Below, piece after piece: positions 9,107-17,735 of a DNA stretch of 64,000 bases (position 1 is its first letter; each line of letters begins with the position of its first letter). Below the pieces are notes generated by a model. It was not told the DNA's origin. It worked only from the letters and a program-made list of their open reading frames with translations, and did not search any database. The DNA is taken from assembly GCF_039540375.1 (NCBI RefSeq), contig NZ_BAABEX010000030.1:149829-213828 (forward strand), in the 5' to 3' direction. The DNA comes from Acidovorax_G lacteus (lineage in GTDB: Bacteria > Pseudomonadota > Gammaproteobacteria > Burkholderiales > Burkholderiaceae_C). Both the position numbers and the translations under genes were made by a program.

Positions 9107-9778
9107 ATGGCCCCCTGCACACCCGCCGCACCGCTGCCGCCCCCGACCCTTTTGCTCACGGGTTTCGATCCGTTTGGGGGCGACACCGCCAACCCCAGCC
9201 TGCAGATCGCCCAGGCGCTGCAGGGCCAGCGCATCGCGGGTCTGCAGGTCCAGGCGCAGACGCTGCCCACGGTGTTTGCCACCGCCCTGCCGGTGCTGGA
9301 GCAGGCCCTGGCACGATGGCAACCGCGCCTGGTGGTTTGCCTGGGGCAGGCCGGCGGCCGGGCGGCCATCGGGCTGGAGCGTGTGGGCATCAACCTGCAG
9401 GACGCACGCATTCCTGACAACGTCGGCGCGCAGCCCATCGACACGCCCGTGGTGCCCGGCGGCCCGGCCGCCTACTTTGCCACCCTGCCGGTCAAGGCCA
9501 TGCGCCAGGCTGTGTTGCGGGCTGGCGTGCCGTGCGAGCTGTCGTACACGGCGGGCAGCTTTGTCTGCAACCATGTGCTGTACGGCCTGCTGCACCATGT
9601 GGCGCAGCAAGCGCCTGCGGCGCGTCCGCGAGCCGGTTTCATCCATGTGCCCTGGCTTCCGGGGCAAGGCGAGCCCTGCTTGCCCCTGGCCACCATGGTG
9701 CGCGGCGTGTACGAGGCGCTCTGGGCGGCTGCGCTGCAGCCACACGACCTGGCGGTGGCGGGCGGCACGCTGCACTGA
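9107..9778 (+). CDS. pcp: Pyroglutamyl-peptidase I
   Basis: A cytoplasmic cysteine peptidase (family C15) that removes N-terminal pyroglutamate from peptides. The 223-residue product shows the N-terminal LLTGFDPFGGDTANPS signature, the catalytic Glu region GLERVGINLQDARIPDN, the catalytic Cys in GSFVCNHVLYG and the catalytic His in GFIHVPWLP, so the Glu-Cys-His triad is intact. The frame is open from 8924, but the repeat copy occupies that stretch and the family homology starts after the ATG at 9107. There is no signal peptide. Confidence 0.95.
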   Translation: MAPCTPAAPLPPPTLLLTGFDPFGGDTANPSLQIAQALQGQRIAGLQVQAQTLPTVFATALPVLEQALARWQPRLVVCLGQAGGRAAIGLERVGINLQDARIPDNVGAQPIDTPVVPGGPAAYFATLPVKAMRQAVLRAGVPCELSYTAGSFVCNHVLYGLLHHVAQQAPAARPRAGFIHVPWLPGQGEPCLPLATMVRGVYEALWAAALQPHDLAVAGGTLH

Positions 9779-10006
9779 GCCGGGCACACCGCCACACCCC
9801 GAGGATTGCATAACCGAGCCGCGAAGGGTTGCGTGCACCACAGCAGCAAGCCAAAGCCCCTGGCCGACTGCTCCGTTTTCGCATCTGCAGCCACGCAAGG
9901 TAGGCCCCTAAGCGCCTGTGCTGGGCAAAGCCGCATGCCAGACCAGGGGCGCGTGCAGCGCCCGGCCCGGGGCCAGTGCCTTTGGTGGTGAGGAAGTGCG
10001 CGCGCT

Positions 10007-10573
10007 TCAGGCCTTGGGGAGCGTCACGCCCACCTGGCCCTGGTACTTGCCGCCACGGTCTTTGTACGACACATCGCAGACCTCGTCGCTCTCGAAGAAC
10101 AGCACCTGCGCGCAGCCCTCGCCCGCGTAGATACGGGCTGGCAGCGGCGTGGTGTTGCTGAACTCCAGGGTCACATAGCCCTCCCACTCGGGCTCGAAGG
10201 GCGTGACATTGACGATGATGCCGCAGCGGGCGTAGGTGCTCTTGCCCAGGCAGATGGTCAGCACGTTGCGCGGAATGCGGAAGTACTCCACCGTGCGCGC
10301 CAGCGCAAAACTGTTGGGCGGGATGATGCAGCTGTCGCCATGGAAATCGACAAAACTCTTCTCGTCGAAATTCTTCGGGTCCACCACCGTGCTGTGGATG
10401 TTGGTGAAGACCTTGAATTCGGGCGCGCAGCGGATGTCATAACCGTAGCTGCTGGTGCCGTAGCTGATGATCTTGCGGCCGTCGGCCTCGCGGATCTGGC
10501 CTGGCTCGAACGGCTCGATCATGCCGTGCTGTTCCGCCATGCGGCGGATCCACTTGTCGCTCTTGATGGTCAT
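10007..10573 (-). CDS. dcd: dCTP deaminase
   Basis: Converts dCTP to dUTP, feeding dUMP into thymidylate synthesis. The 188-residue protein has the trimeric dUTPase-like fold motifs GYDIRC, FHGDSCIIPPNSFALARTVE, GKSTYARCGI and TLEFSNTTPLPARIYAGEGCAQVLF; the Glu in TLEFSNTT is the catalytic base in this family. The start at 10573 follows AAGGG on the minus strand and begins with the conserved MTIKSDKWIRRMA. It lies downstream of guaD, 56 nt from its stop, in the same direction, so read-through from the purine genes is possible. Confidence 0.97.
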   Translation of the reverse strand: MTIKSDKWIRRMAEQHGMIEPFEPGQIREADGRKIISYGTSSYGYDIRCAPEFKVFTNIHSTVVDPKNFDEKSFVDFHGDSCIIPPNSFALARTVEYFRIPRNVLTICLGKSTYARCGIIVNVTPFEPEWEGYVTLEFSNTTPLPARIYAGEGCAQVLFFESDEVCDVSYKDRGGKYQGQVGVTLPKA

Positions 10574-10628
10574 GGGTGGCCCTTGTTTGGCGCGATTGTA
10601 CGAAGCCGCCAAGGGCCGCGTGCCCGCA

Positions 10629-11912
10629 TCAGGCCGCGCCTGCCAGCAGGGTGCGCTCGACCAATCGGTCATCGCCCAGCACGATGAGGGCGAACAGCAG
10701 CTCGTCCAGCGTGCGGGCCGCTTGGGTGCGGCGGGCCAGCAGGGGCGTTGCGGCCGGATTCAGCACGACGAAGTCGGCTTCGCACCCGGGCTGCAGATTG
10801 CCCACCACGCCCGCCAGGCCCAAGGCCTGGGCCGCACCCGCCGTGTGCTGCCACCAGAGATGCTGCGGCGACAGGCTGAGCCCGCTTTTGGTCTGCCCTT
10901 CCCGGCCGACATAGTAGGCCGCGAGCATGGTGTGGAACGGGCTGAAGCTCGTGCCCCCGCCCACGTCGCTGGCCAGACCGTAGCGAAAGCCCACGCGGTC
11001 GGCCCCGGCGTAGTCGAAAAAGCCACTGCCCAGGAACAAATTGCTGGTGGGACTGACCGCTGCCGCAGCGCCCGTGCCGCGCATGCGCGCACGGTCCTCG
11101 TCGTCAAAGTGGATGCAATGGGCGTACACCGCCCGCTCGCGCATCAGACCGAAATCGTCGTACACCGCAAGATAGCTGCTGGCCTGCGGAAACAGCTCGC
11201 GCGCCCAGCGGATCTCGTCGCGGTTTTCCGCGACGTGGGACTGGATCCACACGTCCGGGTAGGCCGCGGCCAGTTCGCCCGCGCCGCCCAACTGGGCCGG
11301 CGTGCTGGTGGGTGCAAAGCGGGGGGTGATCGCATAGCCCAGACGGTCCACACCGTGCCAGCGCCGGATCAAGGCCTCGGTATCGCGCAGGCTTTGCTCG
11401 GTGTCGTCGCGCACACCGTCGGGCGAATGGCGATCCTGCAGCACCTTGCCCGTGATGAGCCGCATACCGCGTGCCTGGGCAGCCCCCATCAGCGCATCGA
11501 CCGAGGCCGGATGGGAGGTCGCAAAGGCCAGCGGCGTCGTCACGCCGTTGCGCTGCAGTTCATCGAGAAAGAACGCCGCCACCGCATCGCAGTAGGCTGG
11601 GTCGGCAAAACGGCTCTCGTGCGGAAAGGTGTAGTGCTCCAGCCAGGGCAGCAAGCCCTCGGCCGGCGAGCCGATGACATCGGTTTGCGGGTAGTGCACG
11701 TGCAGGTCCACAAACCCGGGGGCGATCAGGCGATCCGGCCAATGGGTCACCGGATGGCCGGCATAAGTGGCCGACAGCGCAGCCCACGGCCCGGCCGCCA
11801 CGACGCGGGCAAGGCCGTCAGGCCCCCGCTCTGTGGCCAGCAGGCCATCGGATTCGTACACGGCCGACCCGTCGTCGGCAAAGCGCAGCAGCGCGGCGCG
11901 ATAGACATTCAT
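10629..11912 (-). CDS. guaD: Guanine deaminase (amidohydrolase family)
   Basis: Deaminates guanine to xanthine with release of ammonia. The 427-residue zinc amidohydrolase has the metal motif FVDLHVHYPQTDVIG, the following active-site segments SHVAENRDEI and AHCIHFDD, the terminal Asp region SDVGGGTSFS, and the composite-domain ending EADFVVLNPAATPLL. These identify the GuaD subfamily. It sits directly downstream of a BMP-type solute-binding protein gene (70 nt gap) in a purine-catabolism cluster, which agrees with the call. A structurally unrelated CDA-fold deaminase, possibly with the same activity, lies at 58854. Confidence 0.95.
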   Translation of the reverse strand: MNVYRAALLRFADDGSAVYESDGLLATERGPDGLARVVAAGPWAALSATYAGHPVTHWPDRLIAPGFVDLHVHYPQTDVIGSPAEGLLPWLEHYTFPHESRFADPAYCDAVAAFFLDELQRNGVTTPLAFATSHPASVDALMGAAQARGMRLITGKVLQDRHSPDGVRDDTEQSLRDTEALIRRWHGVDRLGYAITPRFAPTSTPAQLGGAGELAAAYPDVWIQSHVAENRDEIRWARELFPQASSYLAVYDDFGLMRERAVYAHCIHFDDEDRARMRGTGAAAAVSPTSNLFLGSGFFDYAGADRVGFRYGLASDVGGGTSFSPFHTMLAAYYVGREGQTKSGLSLSPQHLWWQHTAGAAQALGLAGVVGNLQPGCEADFVVLNPAATPLLARRTQAARTLDELLFALIVLGDDRLVERTLLAGAA

Positions 11913-11982
11913 GGGAAGCGAGCTTATCCGCGGCTGGCACGGCGCGCATACGCGCCGGCCTATAGCGGGTATGCACTGCGCA

Positions 11983-13083
11983 TCAACGGGGCAGGCGGCC
12001 GACCACCCCCTCGACCAGCCAGTTCATCTGCAGGATCTGCTCGTCGCCCAGGGTCTGGCCCTTGGCAATCACCTCGCGGCCCTCGTTGTCGCGCACTGCC
12101 GCGCGCTGCGCGTGGAACGGGTGCAGACGCCCCTCGCCGATGGCTTTTTGCGCAGCCAGCACCTCGGCCTGCACGGCCTGCGGCACGCGGCTGCCGAAAT
12201 CGCCCACGCGGATCATGCCTTCGCGCACGCCGCCCCACACCGTACGGCTCTTCCAGCTTCCGTCAAGCACTGCGCGCACGCGCTGGGTGTAGTAGTCGCC
12301 CCATTGGTGGGTCACGGCCACGATCTGCGCGTCGGGCCCCACCCGGCGCATGTCCGAGTGGTAGGCGACGGCCATCTTGCCGCGCTCCTGTGCGGCAGCC
12401 ATCACCGCGGTCGAGCCCGTGTGAAACGCCACCACATCCACGTCCTGGTTGAACAGCGCCATGGCCGCATCACGCTCCTTGGGCGGGTCGAACCAGACGT
12501 TGAGCCACACCACCTTGACACTGGCCTGCGGGTTCACCGAGCGCATGCCCAACGCGAACGCATTGATGCCCTGCAGCACCTCGGGAATCGGGAATCCCGC
12601 CACATAGCCCGCCACGCCGGTCTTGCTCATGCGGCCTGCCGCGATGCCGGCGAGGTAGCGTCCTTCGTAGTAGCGCGCATTGGCCGCGGTGACATTGGCC
12701 GCCGTTTTGTAACCGGTGATCGACTCAAAGCGCACGTCCGGGAAGTCGCGCGCCACACGCAACGTGGGCTCCATGTACCCAAAGCTGGGCGTGAAGATGA
12801 TCTTGTGGCCCGTCGCGGCCAGATCGCGGATCACGCGCTCGGCATCCGCGCCTTCCGCGACGTTCTCGACGAAAGTCGTCTTCACCTGGTTGCCGAGCGC
12901 GGCCTCCACGGCCTTGCGGCCCTCGTCGTGCTGGCGCGTCCAGCCGGCCTCGGTGATGGGGGAGACATAGACAAAGCCCGCCTTCAGCGGCTCTGCAGCC
13001 GGGGCGCTGCGCTGCTGGGCTGGGAGGGAAAAGGGAAGGAAAAAACAGGCGGCCGCGAGCGCGGCAGCGAGGTTTTTGTACAT
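11983..13083 (-). CDS. BMP-family ABC transporter substrate-binding protein (second copy)
   Basis: A 366-residue exported binding protein of the basic membrane protein/PnrA-like family, which in characterised members binds purine nucleosides or related compounds. It has an N-terminal signal sequence (residues 1-22, cleavage likely near LPAQQ), then the family motifs GFVYVSPITEAGWTRQHDEGRKAVE, FTPSFGYMEPTLRVA, GYKTAAN, YYEGRYLAGIAAG and the late NWLVEGVVGRL. It is paralogous to the lipoprotein at 15454 but has no local permease or ATPase. It may share the importer at 16731-20412 or give it a second ligand range. It is separated from the adenine deaminase gene by a terminator. Confidence 0.88.
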   Translation of the reverse strand: MYKNLAAALAAACFFLPFSLPAQQRSAPAAEPLKAGFVYVSPITEAGWTRQHDEGRKAVEAALGNQVKTTFVENVAEGADAERVIRDLAATGHKIIFTPSFGYMEPTLRVARDFPDVRFESITGYKTAANVTAANARYYEGRYLAGIAAGRMSKTGVAGYVAGFPIPEVLQGINAFALGMRSVNPQASVKVVWLNVWFDPPKERDAAMALFNQDVDVVAFHTGSTAVMAAAQERGKMAVAYHSDMRRVGPDAQIVAVTHQWGDYYTQRVRAVLDGSWKSRTVWGGVREGMIRVGDFGSRVPQAVQAEVLAAQKAIGEGRLHPFHAQRAAVRDNEGREVIAKGQTLGDEQILQMNWLVEGVVGRLPR

Positions 13084-13108
13084 GGTGTTCCTCTACATGG
13101 TCCCGGGG

Positions 13109-13145
13109 ACAGAAAAAGCAAAAGGCTGCCGGGACAGCAGCCTTT
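13109..13145 (-). terminator. Rho-independent terminator after the adenine/adenosine deaminase gene
   Basis: A 9-bp stem (AAAGGCTGC with GCAGCCTTT) is followed on the minus strand by a T-rich run (TTTTGCTTTTTC). It lies about 140 nt after the deaminase stop and before the start of the second BMP gene, so it separates the two transcripts. Confidence 0.75.
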
Positions 13146-13283
13146 GCGCCTCAAATTGTACCGAAAGCGCCCCTTGACCGGCTGGCAGCCGCCCGGGGCC
13201 GGGCCGCCCGCCCGCGGGGCAACGGCTGCTTGCACAGCCTCGCGCACCCCACAGGCTTGCGGGCCTGTGCCGTGCGATACGGC

Positions 13284-14333
13284 TCAGTCGTGTTCGACGA
13301 AGCGCTCGAACACGCCCTTGAGACGGTGCTCCCAGTCGCGCTTTTCGGCATCGCTGGCAAAGCTGGCTTCAAAGCTGTTGAACGCCAGCTGGTACGCATG
13401 CTTCGCGGTCAGGCCCGTGGCCGCAAACACCTGGGTGAAGTTGTCGTTGATGTAGCCGCCAAAGTAGGCGGGGTCGTCGGAGTTGACGGTGGCGGCCAGA
13501 CCTGCGTCCAGCAAGGTGCCCAGGTTGTGCTGGCGCAGATCCGGAAAGACGCAAAGCTTCTGGTTGGACAGCGGACACACTGTGAGCGGAATCCGATCGT
13601 GCGCAAGGCGCTGCATCAGGGCAGCGTCGTGCACCGCTTGCACGCCATGGTCGATGCGTTCGACCTTGAGCACATCGAGTGCGCTCCAGATGTAAGCCGG
13701 AGGCCCCTCTTCCCCCGCATGGGCCACAAGGCGCAGGCCCAGCTCACGGCAACGGGCAAAGACGCGCGCAAACTTTTCGGGCGGATGCCCCAACTCGCTC
13801 GAATCCAGGCCCACGCCCACGATGCGGTCGCGGTACGGGAGGGCCTGCTCCAGCGTGGCGAACGCGTCTTCCTCGCTCAGGTGGCGCAGGAAGCACAGGA
13901 TCAGCACGGCACTCACGCCCAGCTGCGCGCGGGCGTCTTCGCAGGCGCGGTGCAGGCCTTGCAGCACCGTCTGCATCGACACGCCCCGGGACGTATGCGT
14001 CTGCGGATCGAAAAAAATCTCGGCCCGCACCACCTGGTCGGCCGCCGCGCGCTGCAGGTAGGCCCAGGCCATGTCGTAGAAGTCCTGCTCGTGCAAGAGC
14101 ACGCTCGCCCCGGCGTAATAAATATCGAGGAAGCTTTGCAGGTTGGTGAACGCATAGGCGCTGCGCAGCGCCTCCACGCTGGCATAGGGCAGCGCCACGC
14201 CGTTGCGCTGCGCCAGCGCAAAGATCAGTTCGGGCTCAAGCGAGCCCTCGATGTGGATGTGCAGCTCGGCCTTGGGCATGGCGCGCAGCAGCTCGGGCAG
14301 ACGGCGGGCGGGAACGGGCGGGACCTTGAACAT
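13284..14333 (-). CDS. Adenine/adenosine deaminase (ADE-type)
   Basis: A 349-residue zinc deaminase of the adenosine deaminase superfamily. Motifs are the metal pair in KAELHIHIEGSLEPEL, the HAGEEGPP segment with the catalytic Glu, and NSDDPAYFGGY. The sequence GLDSSELGHPPEKF is typical of the bacterial subgroup related to Pseudomonas PA0148, characterised as an adenine rather than an adenosine deaminase, so adenine to hypoxanthine is the favoured reaction. The ATG at 14333 overlaps the TGA of the upstream Rieske gene (TGATG), indicating translational coupling. A strong terminator follows the gene. The substrate assignment is inferred from subgroup motifs. Confidence 0.87.
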   Translation of the reverse strand: MFKVPPVPARRLPELLRAMPKAELHIHIEGSLEPELIFALAQRNGVALPYASVEALRSAYAFTNLQSFLDIYYAGASVLLHEQDFYDMAWAYLQRAAADQVVRAEIFFDPQTHTSRGVSMQTVLQGLHRACEDARAQLGVSAVLILCFLRHLSEEDAFATLEQALPYRDRIVGVGLDSSELGHPPEKFARVFARCRELGLRLVAHAGEEGPPAYIWSALDVLKVERIDHGVQAVHDAALMQRLAHDRIPLTVCPLSNQKLCVFPDLRQHNLGTLLDAGLAATVNSDDPAYFGGYINDNFTQVFAATGLTAKHAYQLAFNSFEASFASDAEKRDWEHRLKGVFERFVEHD

Positions 14334-15319
14334 CAGCAAACTCCAAATGTGATGCCGCTGCGCTGCAGGAATCGGCGGTATGTCGATGATGCACGGTCTG
14401 CGGCGGTGTGCAACTCTGCCCGCACATCCAGCGGCAGCCGTTTGGGCTGCTGGGATTCCAGCACGGGTTGGTCCTGCGTGAAGATGGTGTGCTGAAACGC
14501 CCGCAAGGCATCGTCGGGTGTCTCGACATCGGCCACGGCCAGGCGAAACCAGACACGCGAATATTCCGGGGTGACCGGGCAGATGAACAGGCCGATGGCC
14601 TCACGCCAGCCGGCCACGGCCGTGGTGCCTGGGGGCGGCTCTTTGGTCAGCAGCGCGGCATACGGGGCCGTGACCTCGTAGCCGTACGCCACCAGGGCCG
14701 GTGCGGTGGAATGCAGGTTGGACTGCGGCTGCCAGGCCCGGCAGTCGAAGGCACGCAGCCCGGTGGGCGTGTCTTCCACCCGGTAGTCGGGCACAGCCGT
14801 GTGGGCACGGGCGCCCAGCCAGCCCTCGTGCACGAAGCCGAAGTGCGCCATGTCCAGGAAGTTCTCCACCACGCGCGGTGCACTGGAGGCCACGTCGTAC
14901 GGACCGCAGAGCGCTGTGCGCAGCGCAGGCTCGTGCTCGGCTGCAAAGGCTGGCAGCATGCCGCCAGCGCCCTGAAGGCGCACCCACACCAGGCCATACG
15001 CCTCCTGTACCGCGTGGCAGGCCACGCTGTGGGTGGTCGGTGGCACAAAGCCAGGCAAGGCCGGGACATGTCGGCACTGGCCCTGGTGATCGAACTGCCA
15101 GCCGTGGTACGGACACTCGATGCGACCGTCGCACACACGGCCCAGCGAAAGGCGCGCGCCCCGGTGCGGACAGCGGTCTGGCATGGCCCGCACGGCCCCT
15201 TGGGCATCGCGCCAGAGCACGAGCGCTTGCTCCAGCAACGTAACCGCCACCGGTGCCTCGGCCACGTCGTCACTGGCCGCCACCGGGTGCCACAGGCTGG
15301 CTTCCACCGAATAACGCAT
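14333..15319 (-). CDS. Rieske non-heme iron oxygenase, possibly HpxD-like
   Basis: A 328-residue oxygenase alpha-subunit-like protein. The Rieske [2Fe-2S] ligands are visible as Cys50-x-His52 and Cys69-x-x-His72 (RCPHRGARL, ECPYHGWQF). The mononuclear iron site appears in NFLDMAHFGFVHEGWLG. A strong GGGAGGAGG ribosome binding site precedes the ATG at 15319. The gene is coupled by TGATG overlap to the adenine deaminase. In Klebsiella, HpxD, a Rieske protein acting with the reductase HpxE, is reported to oxidise hypoxanthine. A role on hypoxanthine or a methylated purine would fit this context, but that is inference. No reductase gene is present in the window. Other substrates, including aromatic ethers, cannot be excluded. 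Confidence 0.8.
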   Translation of the reverse strand: MRYSVEASLWHPVAASDDVAEAPVAVTLLEQALVLWRDAQGAVRAMPDRCPHRGARLSLGRVCDGRIECPYHGWQFDHQGQCRHVPALPGFVPPTTHSVACHAVQEAYGLVWVRLQGAGGMLPAFAAEHEPALRTALCGPYDVASSAPRVVENFLDMAHFGFVHEGWLGARAHTAVPDYRVEDTPTGLRAFDCRAWQPQSNLHSTAPALVAYGYEVTAPYAALLTKEPPPGTTAVAGWREAIGLFICPVTPEYSRVWFRLAVADVETPDDALRAFQHTIFTQDQPVLESQQPKRLPLDVRAELHTAADRASSTYRRFLQRSGITFGVC

Positions 15320-15384
15320 GCGAGCCTCCTCCCGGTACGACCACAAGCGCATGCCCTTGCAACGGAGGCACGCGCGACCCAATG

Positions 15385-15408
15385 AAAAGGGCCGCCCGCA
15401 GGCGGCCC
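15385..15408 (-). terminator. Rho-independent terminator after the BMP lipoprotein gene
   Basis: An 8-bp GC stem (GGGCCGCC with GGCGGCCC, loop of four) is followed on the minus strand by TTTTC. It is 46 nt past the stop of the BMP gene and before the Rieske gene, marking the end of the ABC operon. Confidence 0.8.
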
Positions 15409-15453
15409 AGCAGCACGACAGGCCCACCGCAGCAGGCCCGTGCATAGCGGTGC

Positions 15454-16620
15454 TTACTTCTTCTCGCCGCCGGGGATCTTGCCTTCCACGCCCTTGACGT
15501 AGAAGTTCACGCCCGACAGGAACTTGTCGTCAGCGACCACATCCTTGGCCAGCACTTCCTTGCCGTCCTGACCCACGATCGGGCCCTTCCAGATGTGGTA
15601 CGTGCCAGCGGCCAGGCCCTTCTTGATCTCTTCGACCTTGGCCTTGATGTCGGCCGGCACGTCGTCGGCGATCGAGACGATGTCGATGGCGCCTTCCTTC
15701 ACGCCCCACCAGCTCTGGCCCGTGGTCCAGGTGCCTTCCAGCGCATCCTTGGTGGCCTTGATGTAGTACGGACCCCAGTTGATGATGGCGGAAGCCAGGT
15801 GGGCCTTGGGACCGTAGGCGGTCATGTCCGAATCCCAGCCAAACGCGCGCTTGCCCTTTTCCTGGGCGGTCTTGAGCACGGCTGGCGAATCGGTGTTCTG
15901 GAACAGAACGTCGGCACCGCCATTGATCAGGCTGGTGGCGGCTTCGGTTTCCTTCGGCGGGCTGAACCATTCGTTCACCCAGACCACCTTGGTCTTGATC
16001 TTGGGGTTGACCGACTGCGCACCCATGGTGAAGCTGTTGATGTTGCGGATCACTTCCGGGATCGGCACCGAACCCACCACACCCAGGGTGTTGGACTTGG
16101 TCATGGCACCGGCGATGACACCGGCCATGTACGCGCCTTCATAAGTGCGGCTGTCGTAGGTGCGCAGGTTGTCGGCCGTCTTGTAGCCCGTGGCATGCTC
16201 GAACTTGATGTTCGGGTTGTCGCCAGCGACCTTCAGCATGGACTCCATGTAGCCGAAGGTGGTGCCGAAGATCAGCTTGTTGCCTTGGCCGGCCATGTCG
16301 CGCAGCACGCGCTCGGCGTCGGCCGACTCGGGCACGCTCTCCACGAAGCTGGTCACGACCTTGTCGCCGAATTCCTTCTCGATCGCCTTGCGGCCGTTGT
16401 CGTGCGCGAAGGTCCAACCGCCGTCGCCCACCGGGCCCACGTAGGCGAATGCGATCTTCAGCGGCTCGGGCTTGGGTGCCGGAGCTTCGGCGGCAGGAGC
16501 CGGAGCGGGCGCGGGAGCCGGTGCGGGCTCTTCCTTCTTGCCACAACCCACCAAGGCGGCAGCGGCCACGGCAGACAGTGCGGCCACCTTCAGCAGGGAG
16601 CGTTTGTGCAGATCGGTCAT
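15454..16620 (-). CDS. BMP-family substrate-binding lipoprotein of a purine/nucleoside ABC importer
   Basis: A 388-residue lipoprotein with signal peptide and lipobox (ALVGC, Cys about residue 26), then a flexible Ala/Pro-repeat linker (APAPAPAPAPAAEAP) tethering the binding domain. The PnrA/BMP domain shows IAFAYVGPVGDGGWTFAHDNGRKAIE, FGTTFGYMESMLKVA, GYKTADN and YEGAYMAGVIAGAM. It is the last gene of the importer operon (ATPase, permease, permease, binding protein) and is followed by a terminator. The ATG at 16620 has GAAGGA upstream. The ligand is presumably a purine nucleoside or base, inferred from the family and the cluster. Confidence 0.92.
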   Translation of the reverse strand: MTDLHKRSLLKVAALSAVAAAALVGCGKKEEPAPAPAPAPAPAAEAPAPKPEPLKIAFAYVGPVGDGGWTFAHDNGRKAIEKEFGDKVVTSFVESVPESADAERVLRDMAGQGNKLIFGTTFGYMESMLKVAGDNPNIKFEHATGYKTADNLRTYDSRTYEGAYMAGVIAGAMTKSNTLGVVGSVPIPEVIRNINSFTMGAQSVNPKIKTKVVWVNEWFSPPKETEAATSLINGGADVLFQNTDSPAVLKTAQEKGKRAFGWDSDMTAYGPKAHLASAIINWGPYYIKATKDALEGTWTTGQSWWGVKEGAIDIVSIADDVPADIKAKVEEIKKGLAAGTYHIWKGPIVGQDGKEVLAKDVVADDKFLSGVNFYVKGVEGKIPGGEKK

Positions 16621-16730
16621 GTTGTTTCCTTCAAAGGACAAGGTTGGCGACAGAGGCGGTTACAAAAGCGTCGATTATGGGCTGTTCGACCGGCGAGTAG
16701 AAACCCTGCACGGCGGACGGAATCAGCACA

Positions 16731-17651
16731 TCACGAACCCGGATAAAACGGCTTGCCCAGCGAGGCCGGCATGTTCACGCGGATCCAGGTCGGATTGCGC
16801 GAGATCAGGGCCAGCACCACGATGGTGGCGATGTAGGGCAGCATGCTCAGCAGCTGGCTGGCCACCTGCACGCCTGTGGCTTGCAGATGGAACTGCAGCA
16901 TGGTCACACCGCCGAACAGATAAGCCCCAAGCAATACGCGTGCCGGACGCCAGGTGGCGAAGGTGGTGAGCGCCAGCGCAATCCAGCCACGGCCCGCGAC
17001 CATGCCCTCCACCCACAGCGGCGTGTACACCGTCGAGATGTAGGCCCCGGCCAGCCCGCACAGCGCGCCCCCCGCCACCACGGCCGCCAGACGGATGCGG
17101 CGCACCGGATAGCCCAGTGCATGCGCCGACTCGGGCGATTCGCCCACCGAGCGCAGCACCAGCCCGGCGCGCGAGCGGTACAGGAACCAGATCAGCGCCC
17201 CGGTGAACAGCACCGTGAGATACACCACCGGATGCTGGCGGAACAGCGCAGGCCCGAGCAGGGGCACATCCGACAGCACCGGTATGGCGAACTTGGGCAG
17301 CTCGGGCAGCTTGGCCTGCACGTAGCGGATGCCGACAAAGGCCGAAAAACCCACGCCGAACAGCGACAGCGCAAGCCCCGTGGCGTACTGGTTGGTGTTG
17401 AGCCAGATCACCAGCACGCCAAAGATGGCGGCCAGCACCGCCCCAGCCGCCATGCCAGCCAGCAGCCCCAGGCCGAAGTGCCCGGTGTGCACCACCGTGG
17501 CAAACCCGGCAATGGCCGCGCAGAGCATCATGCCCTCGGCCCCGAGGTTCACGATGCCCGCCTTTTCGTTGATCAACAGGCCCAGCGCGGCAATCGCCAG
17601 CACGGTGCCTGCGCTGAGCGTGGCGCCCAGCAGCAATGCGTACGATTCCAT
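16731..17651 (-). CDS. ABC transporter permease, nucleoside/BMP-type (second subunit)
   Basis: A 306-residue inner-membrane permease of the BPD_transp_2 (branched-chain/sugar-type) family, with about nine hydrophobic segments. The conserved segment NEKAGIVNLGAEGMMLCAA near the N-terminus and the GESPESAHALGYPVRRIRLAAVVAGGALCGLAGAY region match the YufQ/NupQ-like subunit. The start at 17651 (MESYALLLGA) is used because the longer frame to 17714 adds a basic, unrelated N-terminus. AGGAAGGG lies upstream. It works with the permease at 17736, the ATPase at 18808 and the BMP lipoprotein at 15454. Confidence 0.9.
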   Translation of the reverse strand: MESYALLLGATLSAGTVLAIAALGLLINEKAGIVNLGAEGMMLCAAIAGFATVVHTGHFGLGLLAGMAAGAVLAAIFGVLVIWLNTNQYATGLALSLFGVGFSAFVGIRYVQAKLPELPKFAIPVLSDVPLLGPALFRQHPVVYLTVLFTGALIWFLYRSRAGLVLRSVGESPESAHALGYPVRRIRLAAVVAGGALCGLAGAYISTVYTPLWVEGMVAGRGWIALALTTFATWRPARVLLGAYLFGGVTMLQFHLQATGVQVASQLLSMLPYIATIVVLALISRNPTWIRVNMPASLGKPFYPGS

Positions 17652-17735
17652 GGAACGGTCAGCCCTTCCTGCCGGCAGCACCGGCGGTGCCCGGCGCCAC
17701 CGCGCCCAGGCCAATGGTGGGAGATGGCAGCGCGC

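Noticed and set aside
16440..16540. Ala/Pro tandem coding repeat in the BMP lipoprotein as a mobile or variable repeat
   Set aside because: Such Ala/Pro tethers are ordinary in lipoproteins of this group and no wider repeat structure is seen.
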